Assembly (NCBI GenBank): GCA_964059195.1
Contig: CAXKWD010000007.1
Location: forward strand, 58,777,163 to 58,841,162
DNA: 64,000 nucleotides
Source of the DNA: Ectobius pallidus
Lineage: Eukaryota; Arthropoda; Insecta; Blattodea; Ectobiidae
Reading direction: 5' to 3'
This document shows positions 33,881 through 46,312 of the stretch, piece after piece (position 1 is the first letter of the stretch; the number at the start of each line of letters is the position of its first letter). A program made the position numbers and the translations under genes. The notes below the pieces were generated by a model. The model saw only the letters and a list, made by a program, of their open reading frames with translations. It ran no database searches and was not told the origin of the DNA.

Positions 33881-34098
33881 ATGTACAGTCGTTGAAATAA
33901 AAAACGTCAGGACTCGTATGCAGTTGAAATTAAAGTTTTAATGCATTAGTTCATAAGTTTCCTATAAAAGACATAAAATACAGGTCATTCTCGGAACATA
34001 TGAGGCCATGCAGCAGGAGGGAAAAAATGAACACAGAAAGCGCAACACACGATATTCAACTTAATATATTGTCATAATTCATTTTGTTTTGTGTCATG

Positions 34099-35110
34099 GC
34101 GCCACATACAAATGCTAGCTTGAGAGAAAGTGTTGTTAGGGCTGTAATTGACCTGCATTTTTCAGCATCTGAAACAGCGAGAAGGTTCCATATTTCTGAA
34201 AGAGCAGCTTAGAGGTGGGTACTATAATGCGACCGGAAGTTTTCATAGGAAACATGGATCCGGCTGGCCGCGTATTTTGACACTGGAGCAAGATGCTAGA
34301 TTGGTCGCAGAAGTTGAACGTAATCCGTTTCATACTGCTGCATCCATGAAAGCTATTGCTCAATTCCCTGGCCATCTTCAAACCATTAGGAACTGGGTAA
34401 GATCCGCTGATTTACAATCTAGGCGAGCACACTCTAGAGAAGTCCTGAAGGAAAAACACAAGGACGCGCGCCTCGTATTTGCAGTTGAAAAAACTGACTT
34501 CGACTGGAGTAGAGTGATATTTTCAGATGAAGTTAGTTTTTCAAGTGCATCTTCGGGGCCAGTTCTAGTGTATCGACCATTCGGCACCCGGTACAATCCC
34601 AAATACACTGCAACTCGTGCAAGGAGTGGCAGGGTAAGTGTGACATGCTGGGGCTGGATGCCTCAGGAAGGGACTGGCACGCTCCATCGAATTAGTGGAT
34701 GGTTTAACCAGTGGAAATATTGTCGGTTTCTTGAGAGGTATATGCTTGTTTATGCCAGGTTTCGTTTTCCTGATGGAAACCTTCAGTTCCTACAGGATAA
34801 CAGCCCAATCCACACTGCTCGATCGGTTCAAACCAGGTTCTCTGAAAGACCATATATCGAGATGACAGACTTTCCAGCGCGTTCCCCAGACTTAAATCCT
34901 ATTGAAAATGCGTGGGCAGAAGTAAAGAAGCATATGAGAAGGAACTAGCCAAACCCACCTCCAACTTCTGAAGCAGAACTGTGGGAACTAATTCAAACTG
35001 CTTGGGATGCTGTGGCAGACAAGGATAATTATTTTCTAAACCTTCTAGAGTCAATGCCCAACAGAGTGAGGGAAGTTATAGTAATCAATGGTGGATGGAC
35101 TTCCTACTGA
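34099..35110 (+). pseudogene. Tc1-like transposase (D,D34E), two lesions
   Basis: The probable start is ATG 34099 (MAPHTNASLRESVVRAVI). A frameshift near 34210 moves into the frame holding 34148-34948. The DDE motifs are present: VIFSDEVSF (first Asp), FLQDNSPIHTA (second Asp) and ARSPDLNPIENAWAEVK (Glu at spacing 34). TAG at 34946-34948 interrupts the frame, after which it remains open (SEAELWELIQTAWD, MPNRVREVI) to TGA at 35108. It is thus an almost complete transposase of about 335 residues. A possible left terminus (TA then CAGTCGTTGAAATAAAAAAC) is near 33883; no clear right partner was found. Confidence 0.85.
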
Positions 35111-35384
35111 GTGTGTGGCTCTTTTTTTTCACTTATTCTTATTTAAGTTTGTTATTATGTTTCATTATGTTATCTTCTATTTTCAGTATGTTTCTTATTA
35201 TTTCATGCCAGAGATATGCATTTGTTGTAAAATTATACTTCCTTTCTTGCTTTCTTTTGTGTGTTTCCAAAATTCGACACCAAAAATGATAATTCATTAG
35301 AAGTAATTATTATGTTATTCCAGTCATTGCCACGTTTGAAAAAATAAACATAAATAAAAATAAAAAATATACAAGAACTCACTG

Positions 35385-35452
35385 AGGATCGAACCCTGAG
35401 CCCACATGTTCAAATCCGATGTCTTGACCATTATGCTATTGCGAACAGATGA
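35385..35452 (-). repeat. tRNA-like SINE head relic
   Basis: On the minus strand: GCATAATGGTCAAGACATCGGA, then the B-box-like GGTTCGATCC, with tRNA-type spacing. No SINE body was identified on either side. Confidence 0.5.
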
Positions 35453-35839
35453 GAATAGCATACATAATTCTGATGAGATTGTAATATCCGAGCTTGAAAT
35501 ATGATTAAGCCAAAGTTATTGATTTTGCACTACAAGTACCTTTATTATAAAATAAAATCTTTACAAAATGCTCCTTGAATAAACATATTCCTCGCAAATT
35601 TATTCATTATTAATATTATAATTTAATAATAAGAATTTGCAACCAAGAATATGGCGGATGTGAGGCATATAGCCACAGCCTTCTATATATGTTCGTTTTG
35701 GAACAAAACTGACTAAATAATCAAGAAAATACATGGATAGACAAGAGACAGGTGTGAACCTAATCTTAAGTCTTCCTGTACATGCGCATATGCTCGTTCG
35801 TGATACTTTATCAAATACCACCCGACGCTTTTTATTTGA

Positions 35840-36388
35840 CCGACTGTACATACTAAGCATGCTCCTATATATTAAAGAAAATTTACATAACCTCAACCTG
35901 AGAAATGGCTTTCATGAACATAATACCTGGCTTAAAGATACACTAGATATTCCCTCATTCAGACTAACTACAACACAAAAACACTTCACCTATACTGGTA
36001 TAACTTTTTTAATAAACTACCACACAAATTAAAAACAATCAACAATTCAACATTCAAAAAAGTAGTTGCCAAATGGCTTGAAAAGAAAGCATTCTATGAC
36101 ATTGAGTTCCTCGATTGCAATACAGATGACATGTAGTGTATTTATAATAAATAACACTGCAATAATCAGGGTTAAATATTGAAGATATTGTAAATATTAT
36201 TTTAACGACATGCACTGTTTATCTACTATCACGAATTAGCATGTAGGCCTACTCTGTTATGTATTATTTTAGCCTGTAAGTATAACTCTATTTATGCTAC
36301 TTTGGTTTAGCATACAATTGCCTAGAACTAAGACTATATAATTATATACACTGACGAAACTAAAATCTTTATGTAAAGATCTAATTGG

Positions 36389-36424
<36 letters not shown>

Positions 36425-36450
36425 GTAATATTATTATTATTATTATTATT
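35840..36450 (+). pseudogene. CR1/Jockey-like LINE 3' fragment with (AAT)n tail
   Basis: The C-terminal RT end reads MLLYIKENLHNLNLRNGFHE, then after a shift NKLPHKLKTINNSTFKKVVA and KAFYDIEFLDC before a stop (about 36135). It is followed by a 3' UTR and an AAT/ATT microsatellite at 36388-36450. It is 5' truncated, and the same family type as 17214-18655 is likely. Confidence 0.65.
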
Positions 36451-36639
36451 GCCTTGCATTACGCCGTATCAAGAGCATACCCATACAAGCTCACCTACTT
36501 CCCCTGACTGGTAATAATTTTGCTGTTCCTGCTATTAAGTTCTGAACTTTTGAACTATTGAACTATAGTACAGTAAAGTGTTCCTTATACAGGCCATGGA
36601 GGCCCAAAGGCTTCCAGGAGGTTGTGGTTCCCACATTTT

Positions 36640-37150
36640 AAACACTCAGCACGTGAAGGTGGAAATTGAAATACTAGAGCTAATATTGAACATCCTAGAC
36701 CTAAAAGTAATAAGAGCAGAAGATCAACTTGAATTTGGAATATTCATAAAGTACACTTTGACAATTTTATGTTAAAGTGGACAGTTACAACCCATGGTCA
36801 CACAAACATGCAGTATTTCATAACCATACACACAGACTGGTGAATATAGCATAAAAAGAAGAGTACAAATTAGAATATCCACACTTACAGGAAGCTGCAG
36901 AATTGAATGGGTTCAATAAAAAAGCAAATAGACAAAAATATTGACGATTTCAAAAAACAGAAATAGATAAAAGAAACAACTACTCTTTCACTTATCACCA
37001 GAAAGACAAAACTAAAAAAAAATTACTATCATCCATGAGCTTCTTCAAAATGTTAAAAGATATTCAAAGAATTAGATATCACTTTAACAACTATGGTATA
37101 ACAAACTTAGGTCAGGAATATATCAAATTAATCGTGAAAAGATTTACATA
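36640..37150 (+). pseudogene. Penelope-like element relic (post-RT region)
   Basis: Decayed plus-strand coding text in the order characteristic of Penelope-like proteins after the RT catalytic core: ILDLKVIRAEDQLEFGIF (the FLDL...LEFGIYRK block), HPWSHKHAVFHNHTHRLVN-like residues across frames, EYKLEYPHLQEAAELNGFNK (the NGY region). Several stops and shifts occur. No GIY-YIG domain was recognised downstream. Confidence 0.55.
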
Positions 37151-37304
37151 ATAAGAACCAAAGAAACAACAACAATGCAAGAACATATGGGGAACATTAG
37201 ACACAATCAGGTTGTGAAGTCTACTGTGGCATTGTGTGTTTGGAAAAATGACATTTGTAAATAAGCAAAATCGTTAAAATCATGCCAAAACAAAATGATC
37301 TCAT

Positions 37305-37510
37305 TGAATGAGGTGGACGAAATGGTAGCATCTGGGACTCACATTTGGGAGGACCCGGGTTCAAACCCCTTGACCAGCAAATCTGACTTGGGTTATTTCA
37401 TGGTTTCCCCAGTCCTAAATGCAACTGCCAAATTGGACATTCACTTACCATGAATCATCCCTGCTATGTCATCCAGTATCATATTCATTAAATATCAGTT
37501 GAGATTAACA
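37305..37510 (+). mobile_element. tRNA-derived SINE (family 3)
   Basis: The head has ATGGTAGCATCTGG and the B box GGGTTCAAACCCC. The body has TTTCATGGTTTCCCCAGTCC and ACTGCCAAATTGG, a core arrangement recalling the conserved arthropod SINE domain with a GTGGTTT.CCC motif. No target duplication was established. Confidence 0.6.
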
Positions 37511-38067
37511 AAAGCCTTAAACACATCAACAACAGAAAACAGCTTCACAAGGCCTACACAGAAACTATATACATAGAAACCAAACTCCTGATATGACCTC
37601 GATGTTCAAAGAAGTGTAAATAAAGCTCAATTAAAAAAAAAAGGCAAGGTGATCAAAAAGTTCATAAAAAGTTAACTAGATGCGCATCAGGGTCTTCCTG
37701 AGAAAGATTTGGCAGTTGGCAATGTAGTTGAAAATAAGGATGAGGATCCTTGAAATGAGTCCTACCTAAATAATGTAAACTGAAAATCAACCAATCTTTG
37801 ATTAGCCGTGAGCATCAAGAAGATGATATAGGTCATATAAAATATGATAAATTACAAATACAAATATTCAAGTACAAATCAATACAAATACAGAGAATAA
37901 TTATAAACACAGGCCTAAGAATGGAATACAAATTAATATGAATATATACAAAAATTTTGCACTATAGAACGATGTTAATAGAAGAGTTGAAATAGAGGCT
38001 CCAAATTCTTACTGATAATTCTCCATGACATCATGTTACTGATAACCATTAAGAGTTAAGCTGAACT

Positions 38068-40673
38068 CACGGCACACTTTACTGAGGCGGGAATACTACC
38101 CCCACTTCTTGGAGTTCCACTGATGTCAGGGGTCTCGCTTTGCACAGAGCTGAATTGCGTTTGTCGGTTCTTAATTATATAAGTGAGGTAAAAATTCCTT
38201 CTTTTTTTAAATTTAAACAATAATAATGAATATGGCCTGCATTCATGACCCAAAAATATGATTACAAAATTAATTACTTCTATGGTACGGGTGACAAATT
38301 CAAAGTGGTAACAAAGAATCACGAGATTTTAGAGAAGTGACTAAAGATTATTGTCTGCTAAATTCCATAACATTGTGATGAAGGTGAAATATCATAACAG
38401 AGGTGTTTTATAAAGAGAGGACCTAAAACAAGATTTGCATAGGCGCCCAAGTTTTATAAATAAGATTTATCCACTGTACTGTAAAATGTTCTAAACTATG
38501 GTGCATTTAAATCTCCGCGTGTACTGCTGTAGAAGGTATACCAGAACATTGTTTTAAATGTTAAAATGCAACATTTTATAAAAGTAAGCGTATTATTATT
38601 ACTATTATTATTATTATTTCGCCCAGGATGCTAAAATGAAAACTGATTTGCATATTCAAGAGTAGCGCATGCAATTACGTATAAATTAAGCTTAAAATAT
38701 ATATTGTACAATTTTGAACTATTTCGAAACACTTAACTCTTGAAAGGCCCCTAAACTACCTTTTTTTTTTTCTTCGTAAAAAAAATAAAATCCTTTTTAT
38801 CTTACAGGAACCTTATTCACTTGAGAAAGTAGAATATTGCATGCTCACAGAAGTCATTCAGTTTGGGGTGTTTTTCAAGGTCAGGTTTGTTTGCAACAAG
38901 CAACCATCCGGTGATCTCGGAATTTACAGGCTAGTAAAAATATAACAGAACAAAATGCTGTCTTGTTACACAAATGAAAAGAAACTACCCTAACCGAAGA
39001 ATTTATATTTTAGGATTGCCTTTGCATTTAAAAAATGCTAAAACCAAAGAAAAATCTTCCCTCACCCTTTACATGCCCTGTAATTTACACACAAAGAATG
39101 CCAGGTTATCATAAAATATTTACAGTATTATAGTAAACAAGACAGGTCCATGGCGTGACAACAGGCCACCTGCCAAAATAATTTCGTATGACTTATATGC
39201 GAGAGTATTACGAGAAGGGTCAGTTAAAAGAACATACTGGTACACTGAAATTTGTAAATTAATTTTTATTTAGACTTAACAGTTTCTGTTATATGTTACT
39301 GCAACCAAACAGTTTTTGATTGACATTATTATCACTAATGACGTACAGAACCTTGAAACTGCAATTTTCTAGAATTTGTACAACTTTCTTGGTTAAGCTT
39401 GCCATCTCTGCTCCTGAGATTGTCTTTACAGGGTGCAATGCAGCAACATGTTTGAAAGACGTCTGATTTGGTGAAATAGGTAAAGAAGCTATCAGTTGCT
39501 GCCGATGCTTAGGATGTGGTAGAGAAAGAATTTGGTTGGCTCTTATTGCATCATAACATTTTTTAGACTGCCTTTTGTTCTGTTATATTTTTATTAGCCT
39601 GTTCTAAAAAGAAGTCAATCTGTTTAGCCAAAATTTCATCATCACCACCATCATCATAAGTATTCCTAATCGCTATTTCACCAAATATAATAATTAAAAT
39701 TCAACATAAGTTGAGTTGAAACTATTAGTAGGCCTACCATTATTAATGACGTGTTTTATATGCTGAAGAGTGAATTTTACAGTTTGCACGAATGTTTCTA
39801 AAGAATTAGATTGCAGACTTTTATCACATACATGATTAATTAATTGTTGCAAGTAACTCCATTTCTCTAACAGTAGATTACGCCCAAGAATGTTACTGAG
39901 AGCTTGAAAAGAAATTTCACTTCCATCCACAAATGCAAAAACTTTTAAAGTTTGGTCTATGTATTCATAAAATTCTACAGTCATTGTGTTGAATTTTAAA
40001 GCATAGAGGATTAACTGATTATCGAGCAATTTAAAATGAAGTCCCATTTTTTCTATATGACTATGTACTATCTTACCGGAAATTTCCTGAACACAATATT
40101 GAAAGTTTCTTATTGCATCTATTTCAGCATCTCTTATCAAAATTTCTTCTTTGGCAGCTTTCTTTCTTTCTTCAATTTCCACAGCTCTGTCTTCACGATT
40201 TTCCATTTTCAATGTTGGTTTCTTAGATAGATTCGCAGGAAGTCTATCGAAAATAGTTGGCAAAGAACCGGATTTTAATTTTGGTCTATCGTACACTAAC
40301 ACCCTTTTCTCACCTTTGGAATAAGAATATGAAAACCATGTTGGATGCATTCAGACTCGAAATGTTTAATGCACACTACACTCCCGGTTGAGAAAATTCA
40401 GTCCTTTTTCACCCACTGTTTGTGTAATTCCTGTTCTTTTGGAAAAACTGAAACATGTTATATAATGACTTTTAACACCTCTTATCGTGTAATTGCTCGT
40501 GCACCCTGGAACACAACATTTTTTAGACATTTTAACTAATACGATTTAAACACAACACAACACTGTTGGAACCCACAGCCCATGCAGTTTAAAGCACGTG
40601 GAGTAAGAAGGGAAGGCCCAGTTACATCACACCCCCTTCCACCAACCTTCCCGCCTGAGTAAAGTGCGCCGTG
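38068..40673 (-). mobile_element. P-element-like transposon carrying a THAP protein
   Basis: 26-bp terminal inverted repeats start CACGGC(A/G)CACTTTACT(G/C)AGG (38068-38093 and 40648-40673) with two mismatches. The flanks GCTGAACT (38060-38067) and ACTGGACT (40674-40681) agree at 6 of 8 positions, as expected for an old 8-bp P-type duplication. The interior codes on the minus strand for a THAP-domain transposase-like protein; the 3' 1.2 kb (38094-39300) has no recognisable coding text. Confidence 0.75.
39340..40518 (-). pseudogene. THAP-domain P-type transposase, fragmented
   Basis: The start MSKKCCVPGCTSNY at about 40518 gives the first Cys pair of a THAP zinc finger; VCIKHF (about 40380) supplies the last Cys-His after a frameshift. 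The frame 39694-40350 follows, with LKSGSLPTIF (the LKPGAVPTIF motif next to many THAP domains) and a helical/coiled EIEERKKAAKEEILIRDAEI stretch. Further on, in other frames, comes KTISGAEMASLTKKVVQILE then VISDNNVNQKLF (39350-39430), the P-transposase block around a catalytic Asp. The C-terminal catalytic part is gone. Confidence 0.7.
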
Positions 40674-41069
40674 ACTGGACTGATCAAAATAGAAATAATT
40701 CAAAATTAAAATCTAACTAGCTCCAACACATAGAAAGAATGTCATCTAACAGGCAACCACATTCACTTCCAACCCAAAGAAGAAATACTGGTCGGCCAAT
40801 AACAAGCTGGAGAGATTTAGTCTCTTGATGTGGAAACAGGTCTAAGGCCTAATTCCATGAGGAAGAAAAAGAAGAAATAGACAATACAAATCTGTCAATT
40901 GGGTCTCTTACTCTGGGCATTACATGCAACATAAAACACAGTACACAGTGAAATATTTCACTGAAATATCACAGAGTTATGGACAGGACTTCACAGTACA
41001 CAGACAAACTCTGTACTGAAAAATAGCATAACATTAACAATATTTAAGACTTGAGGCATTCTTGGCTGA

Positions 41070-41285
41070 TTATTAAGTGCAGTATGGTACTTTATGAGAT
41101 TGTGTGTGGGACAGGAAAATGTCTGTCTGTCTGTCCGTCCATCCATGTGTCTGTACGCATAACAACTCAAATACGCTTTATCGGATTTTCATGAAACTTG
41201 GTATACGCATTTATAGTGTCCACGGCAAAAAGCCTATTTATTTTGGACCAAATTGGTTGCCCGGTACCAGAGTAATGACTAATTA
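41070..41285 (+). repeat. Dispersed repeat, copy 2
   Basis: Same family as 14762-14984 and 49198-49435. It opens TTATTAAGTGC.AGTATGGTAC, then CTTTATGAGATTGTG, GTCTGTC repeats, CGGATTTTCATGAAACTTGG and ACGGCAAAAAGCCTATT. It is truncated before the GCCTATTTTATGG end. Confidence 0.75.
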
Positions 41286-42195
41286 AAGGTCACACGCTTT
41301 TTAAATGGGAATTCATGACTATACTACAATGCCACGTTTCTAATCATTGAGGGCCTTGACTCCAATGCAGTCTGATGTTTTATTTTGTTGATCAAGTTGA
41401 AATGAGTACTACATGAATATTGTTATATACAGAAGGTATATTGCTGTGAAGTAATTAGGCCTACATACATTAAGCGGAGTTCTTTGCAGTGCATTTTGTG
41501 AAATGTTCACAATTTCTTATATCAGTGTATACGAGTATGAATTAAGGTTAAGTATCAAACTTTAGACCTTTGTTCTTCCCTACATAATGAATAAATCTAG
41601 AGCTTAATTCGGAGATAAATTACAAAAATACTAGGGGCATACTGAAAGTCGTGAGCAACATTTTTTTCACAACCTTAATCTTTATTTGTAAGTGAAACCA
41701 AGTATATCATCTCAATCTACAGACCTTTCTTTCACTTTTCCACATAGTCTCTGTTTTTTTTTTCACACGTTTCCCATCGTTCTGCAAGTTTGAAAATACC
41801 CTTGCGATAGAATTCCATTCCAGCTAATACCCTTGTGATCCTCCTCAGGGGACACAGCCTTAAAGTAGCACTGACCGTGCGGGCGAGGAGGTTTGCGTGC
41901 TTTGACGATGTTGGGGGCTATGCCGATGGTAGCTTAGCTACTGGTAGGGCCTCCCTTGTCGGACAGGCCCCAATGGAGAAGCCAGACGAATCGTGTCCCA
42001 CAACGACCCGTCGTACTTGCCCTTATCCTAAATTCCTCCACATGATGCGAATCGGCTGCAGGGCTCGCATCACTTAGGGATGGTGGCGGATGAGTCCCTT
42101 GTGGACCAACGGCAGCACCCAGGGCCCAGTTAGGTGGCCTACTGCGAACGGGTAGGGTGAACTCATTAGCCATGGTGAAGGCAACTCCCTAAGGG

Positions 42196-43179
42196 TTGGG
42201 GCCCCAACAGAAATCCCCTGGTCCTCCAGGTTGGGGGTTGGGTCGCAGGACTGACGCTCCTGCATCTGTAAAATATCAACCTGTCGAGAAGCCCAAAGGA
42301 AAAAGCCGGACTGATATACGGAGACGAACAGGCAAACGAACAATGGTACATGATGTGTTTTTAGCAACCTGGAACATTAGGAGTTTATACAGACCTGGTG
42401 CCCTCAGGAATCTCATCACTGAATTGAAGAAGTATAGAGTTGATATTTGTGCATTACAGGAGATCAAATGGAAAGGCAATGACATATTTGACCATGAGGA
42501 TTACGTAATATGTTACAGTGGAAATACACCTACAGGTGCAAATATCTTCGGTACAGGATTTGCGATATCCAATAAATACAAGAGTAGCATACTGAACTTT
42601 AATCCAATAAATGAAAGACTCTGTACACTAAGGTTAAAGGGTAAATATTTCAACTTAACGTTAATCTGTGCCCATGCCCCTACGGAAGACAAAGAAGAAA
42701 ATGAAAAGAATTCATTTTATGATCTCTTAGACAGAACATACAAGAACACTAGTGAGCATGATATCAAAATGATTATTGGTGACATGAATGCCAAGGTGGG
42801 CAATGGCCTGGCAGCTCATAGGATTGGCTCACAGTGTCTCCATGATGTCTCAAATGAAAATGGATTAAAATTGGCTGACTTCGCTATAAGTAAGAACATG
42901 GTTATTAGTAGTGTAAGATTCCCTCATAAGAGAATCCATAAAATAACATGGACATCCCCTGATAAGACTGTTAAAAATCAAATTGACCATGTCCTTATTG
43001 ATGCTCGCCATGCTTCTGATGTTGCGGATGTAAGGTCTTACCGGGGTGCTGACTGTGATACAGATCACCACCTAGTTAGAGTCAAGTACAGACCAAAGTT
43101 AGCCACAGCACATGGAAGCAATGGTCTAGTGAACAAGAAATTTGCAATTGAGTCATTAAAAACCGGCCCAGTACTTTAG
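42196..43179 (+). pseudogene. RTE-like LINE endonuclease part
   Basis: AP-endonuclease domain: FLATWNIRSLYRPGALRNLI, CALQEIKWKGND (metal-binding Glu), LICAHAPTEDK, MIIGDMNAKVGN, ITWTSPDKTVKNQIDHVLID and the catalytic ADCDTDHHLVRVKYR near residue 290. These are typical of RTE-like proteins. The first 50 residues are Pro/Gly-rich leader text and the true start is uncertain. A stop at 43177 and another at 43399 plus a frameshift near 43475 separate it from the RT. Confidence 0.8.
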
Positions 43180-43643
43180 GAATATAGGACAGCGATACAG
43201 GAGAATCTAAAGAATCAATCACTACAATCCTCACAAGAAAATGGCGTTGAAGAAAAATGGAAAGTAATCAAAGACAGCATTAAAACATCGGCAGAAAGTA
43301 TATTAGGATATAAAGAACATAAGAAAAGAAACGGGTGGTTTGATCATGAATGTGAGGAAGCCTTAAAATGTAGGAATGACCTTAGACAAAAAATGCTATA
43401 GAGAAATACAAGACTTAATCAATCTAACTATAATGAAGCAAGAAGTAAAGTAAAATCCCTCTTCCGAGGCAAAAAAAAGGGAATATGAAGAGAAAGAAAT
43501 CCAAGAAATGCAAGAAAGATTTAACAGAAATGAAAGCAAAAAGTTCTTTGAGTCTTTACGATTAAATTAAAGACGGATTTCAACCTAGATCCACAATTTG
43601 CCAAGACAAAAACGGTAATTTAATCGGAGGAAAAAAAGAAATT

Positions 43644-45269
43644 ATGGATAGGTGGGTTGAATATTTTAATGAACTTTTAAACAAAGAAACAATTGGCAAT
43701 ACACAGAATGAAGCAGTGTACTACGGACCGGAAGTATATGTACAACCACCTAAAATTACTGATGTCTACGACATAATCAAGAACATGAAAGATAATAGAG
43801 CACCAGGAGAAGATGGCATTTCAGCAGAGCTGATCAAGAAAGGGGGCAGGCCCCTATGGAAGAGTATATATGACCTAATTTTAACGGTCTGGAATAGCGA
43901 AGTAATTCCCATTGAGTGGAGAATGGCTATTGTATGTCCAATACATAAGAAAGGTAGTAAACTAGACTGTAATAATTATAGAGGGATCTCACTACTAAAT
44001 ATCACTTATAAGATTCTTACCAACATATTATCCAAATACCTTAAACCTTATGTAAATGAAATCTTAGGAGAGTATCAAAGTGGATTTAGGCAAAACAGAA
44101 GTACAACAGATCACATATTCACTTTGAGGCAGTATATGGGAAAAACTAATGAATACAATATACAAATGTATCAGCTATATATTGATTTCAAATCTGCATT
44201 TGATAGTATGAATCGCTTCCAAATATTAGAAGCTATGAAGGAATTTGGTATACCCAACAAATTGATTAGCCTCACCAAACTAACACTCGCCGGAACATAT
44301 AACAGAGTCAAAATTCAAAATCAACTATCTGAGGTATTTGTAACTGAAGATGGAGTCAGACAAGGAGACTCTCTTTCCACAATTCTATTTAACATTGGTT
44401 TATAAAAAATCATCAGAAGCCTGGAGATAAATAACAAAGGCACAATATTCAACCGAACCAGACAATGCCTAGCCTATGCTGATGATATTGTGGTGGTGGC
44501 AAGATCTCTGGGAGCACTGGAAGAGGTTGTAACACAAATTGAGACTAGTGCCTCACAAATGGGACTGAAAATCAATATAGAAAAGACTAAGTACATGGCA
44601 AATAAAGCTTGCCTAGGACAGGTTGATAACAGGGTTTTAATTAATGGACAATACTATGACAAAGTAGAAAATTTTAAATATTTAGGATCTTTTATAAATT
44701 CATTAAATGAAGCGGAGGAGGATATTAAATCCAAGGTTGCAAGCGCTAATAGATGCGTCAGAGCACTTAACAAATTTTTAACCAAAAGATATATAAGTAA
44801 GAAGGTAAAGGTGAGGGTATATAAAACGGTCATCAGACCAATTGTTTTATATGGAAGTGAGACTTGGACGTTGTCCAAAAGTATGGAACAGTACCTAATG
44901 ACATGGGAAAGGAAAATGTTAAGGAAGATCTATGGGCCAAAGCTTGAAAACGGTAAGTGGAGGATAAGATACAACTTGGAGTTGGAATATCAGTATGATT
45001 CACCAGATATCATATCAGAGATCAAAGCACGAAGACTGGAATGGCTAGGACATGTCATAAGAATGGAGGATGATAGGATTCCAAAATTAACTATCAGCTC
45101 AAAACCAGAAGGAAGGCGTAATGTGGGACGACAAAAGCTAAGATGGATGGACAACGTCGAGAAGGATCTGAGAACTCTAGGAGTTAAGAGATGGAGAACG
45201 AAAGCACTGGACAGAGGGGAATGGACGGCTGTTACCAGGGCGGCTAAGGCTAGACTAAAAGGGCCGTGA
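43644..45269 (+). pseudogene. RTE-like LINE reverse transcriptase part
   Basis: One frame broken only by TAA at 44403-44405. RT motifs: NRAPGEDGISAELIKKGG, MAIVCPIHKKGSKLDCNNYR, EYQSGFRQNRSTTDHIFTL, LYIDFKSAFDSMNR (motif A), EDGVRQGDSLSTILFN, then past the stop LAYADDIVVVARS (motif C) and FKYLGSFI. The C-terminal part has YGSETWTLSK, RRLEWLGHVIRM and the NVGRQKLRWMDNVEKDL block. Ends at TGA 45267-45269, directly before the GAA-rich tail. Confidence 0.85.
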
Positions 45270-45463
45270 TGCCATTGAAGAAGAAGAATACCCCTGTGAT
45301 AGAATTCAGTTCCAGCTGCCCGTAGACATTGACGCACTGCTTGCCGAATATCCTCCAGTGTCAGTGTCTTGTAGCATTGGCCTTGCATCTGTTCCTTCAG
45401 AAACGTTGCCAGACTTTGATGTTGTTTGTTGCTATCACATGACCACAGGCAGGATTTCCAAAA

Positions 45464-46312
45464 TGGCGGGCAGCGATGTTTTATTTCAACAGCGTGCTGT
45501 GATTGAATTCCTTGTTAAAGAGGACAAATCTGCTGCTGAAATTCACCGCAGACTGCAGCTTACCTATGGAGATGTGTGCATGGGTGCCAGCAGTGTTAGG
45601 AGGTGGGTGAAACATTTTAAGGATGGAAACACGAGTATAGAAGATAAGCCTCGCAGCGGGCACCCTCAAACTGCCCCCTCGGAACGCAACAAGGAAAGAG
45701 TTGATGAGCTGATTAGAGGAGAAAGGTGTATCACTGTGAATGAAATTGCTGCAAAACTTGCAGTTGGACATAGTGCGGTGCAAGAAATGATTCACAGCTT
45801 AGGTTATCAGAAGGTTTGTGCCTGTTGGGTTGCACATTTATTGACCGAGGACCACAAACGTCATAGACGGACCATTGCCCAAAACCTTCTTCAGAGATTT
45901 CGAAATGAAGGTGATGAATTTTTTGACGAGTATTGTGACTGGAGATGAAAGCTGGTTCCATCATTATGAACCTGAAACAAAACAACAGAATATGGAATGG
46001 CACCACTCGAATTCGCCATCGAAGAAGAAAGCTAAGACAGTGCCATCTATAGGGAAAGTTATGGGGAGCGTCTTCTGGGATGCACAGCGTTGCTTTCTGG
46101 TTGAGTTTCTTGAGCCTGGACAAACCATAAATTCTGCCCACTACATCCAGACACTTTTGAAGCTCCATCGTGCACTGCGTGATAAACGTCCTGGAAAGAA
46201 GATCATCCTTCAACAGGATAATTCACGTCCACATACTGCTTTGTGCCACTATGGAGCAGATCAGGAGATTTGGGTGGGTAACTACTTTGTTTCACTTACA
46301 AATAAAGATTAA
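45464..46312 (+). pseudogene. Mariner transposase lacking the third catalytic Asp
   Basis: MAGSDVLFQQRAVIEFLVKE with HTH (SSVRRWVKHF), the RVDELI linker and KVCACWVAHLLTEDHK. A frameshift near 45935 enters SIVTGDESWFHHYEPETK (first Asp) and then KKIILQQDNSRPHTALC (second Asp). After DQEIWVGN the frame runs directly into 3' UTR/TIR sequence, so the PPYSPDLAP-type third-Asp region is deleted and the enzyme is dead. Confidence 0.85.

Larger units (their letters stand above)
41826..45286 (+). mobile_element. RTE-like LINE inserted in the mariner composite
   Basis: About 3.46 kb, flanked by a 31-bp direct repeat (41795-41825 and 45287-45317, AATACCC(T/C)TG(C/T)GATAGAATTC...TTCCAGCT, about 4 mismatches) interpreted as the target duplication. 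It contains endonuclease and RT coding parts and ends with a (GAA)n tail, TTGAAGAAGAAGAA. It is disabled by stops and a frameshift between the two domains. Confidence 0.8.

Noticed and set aside
42074..42367. Minus-strand frame with LFVCLFVSVYQSGFF
   Set aside because: It is antisense to the RTE-like endonuclease leader and has no independent support.
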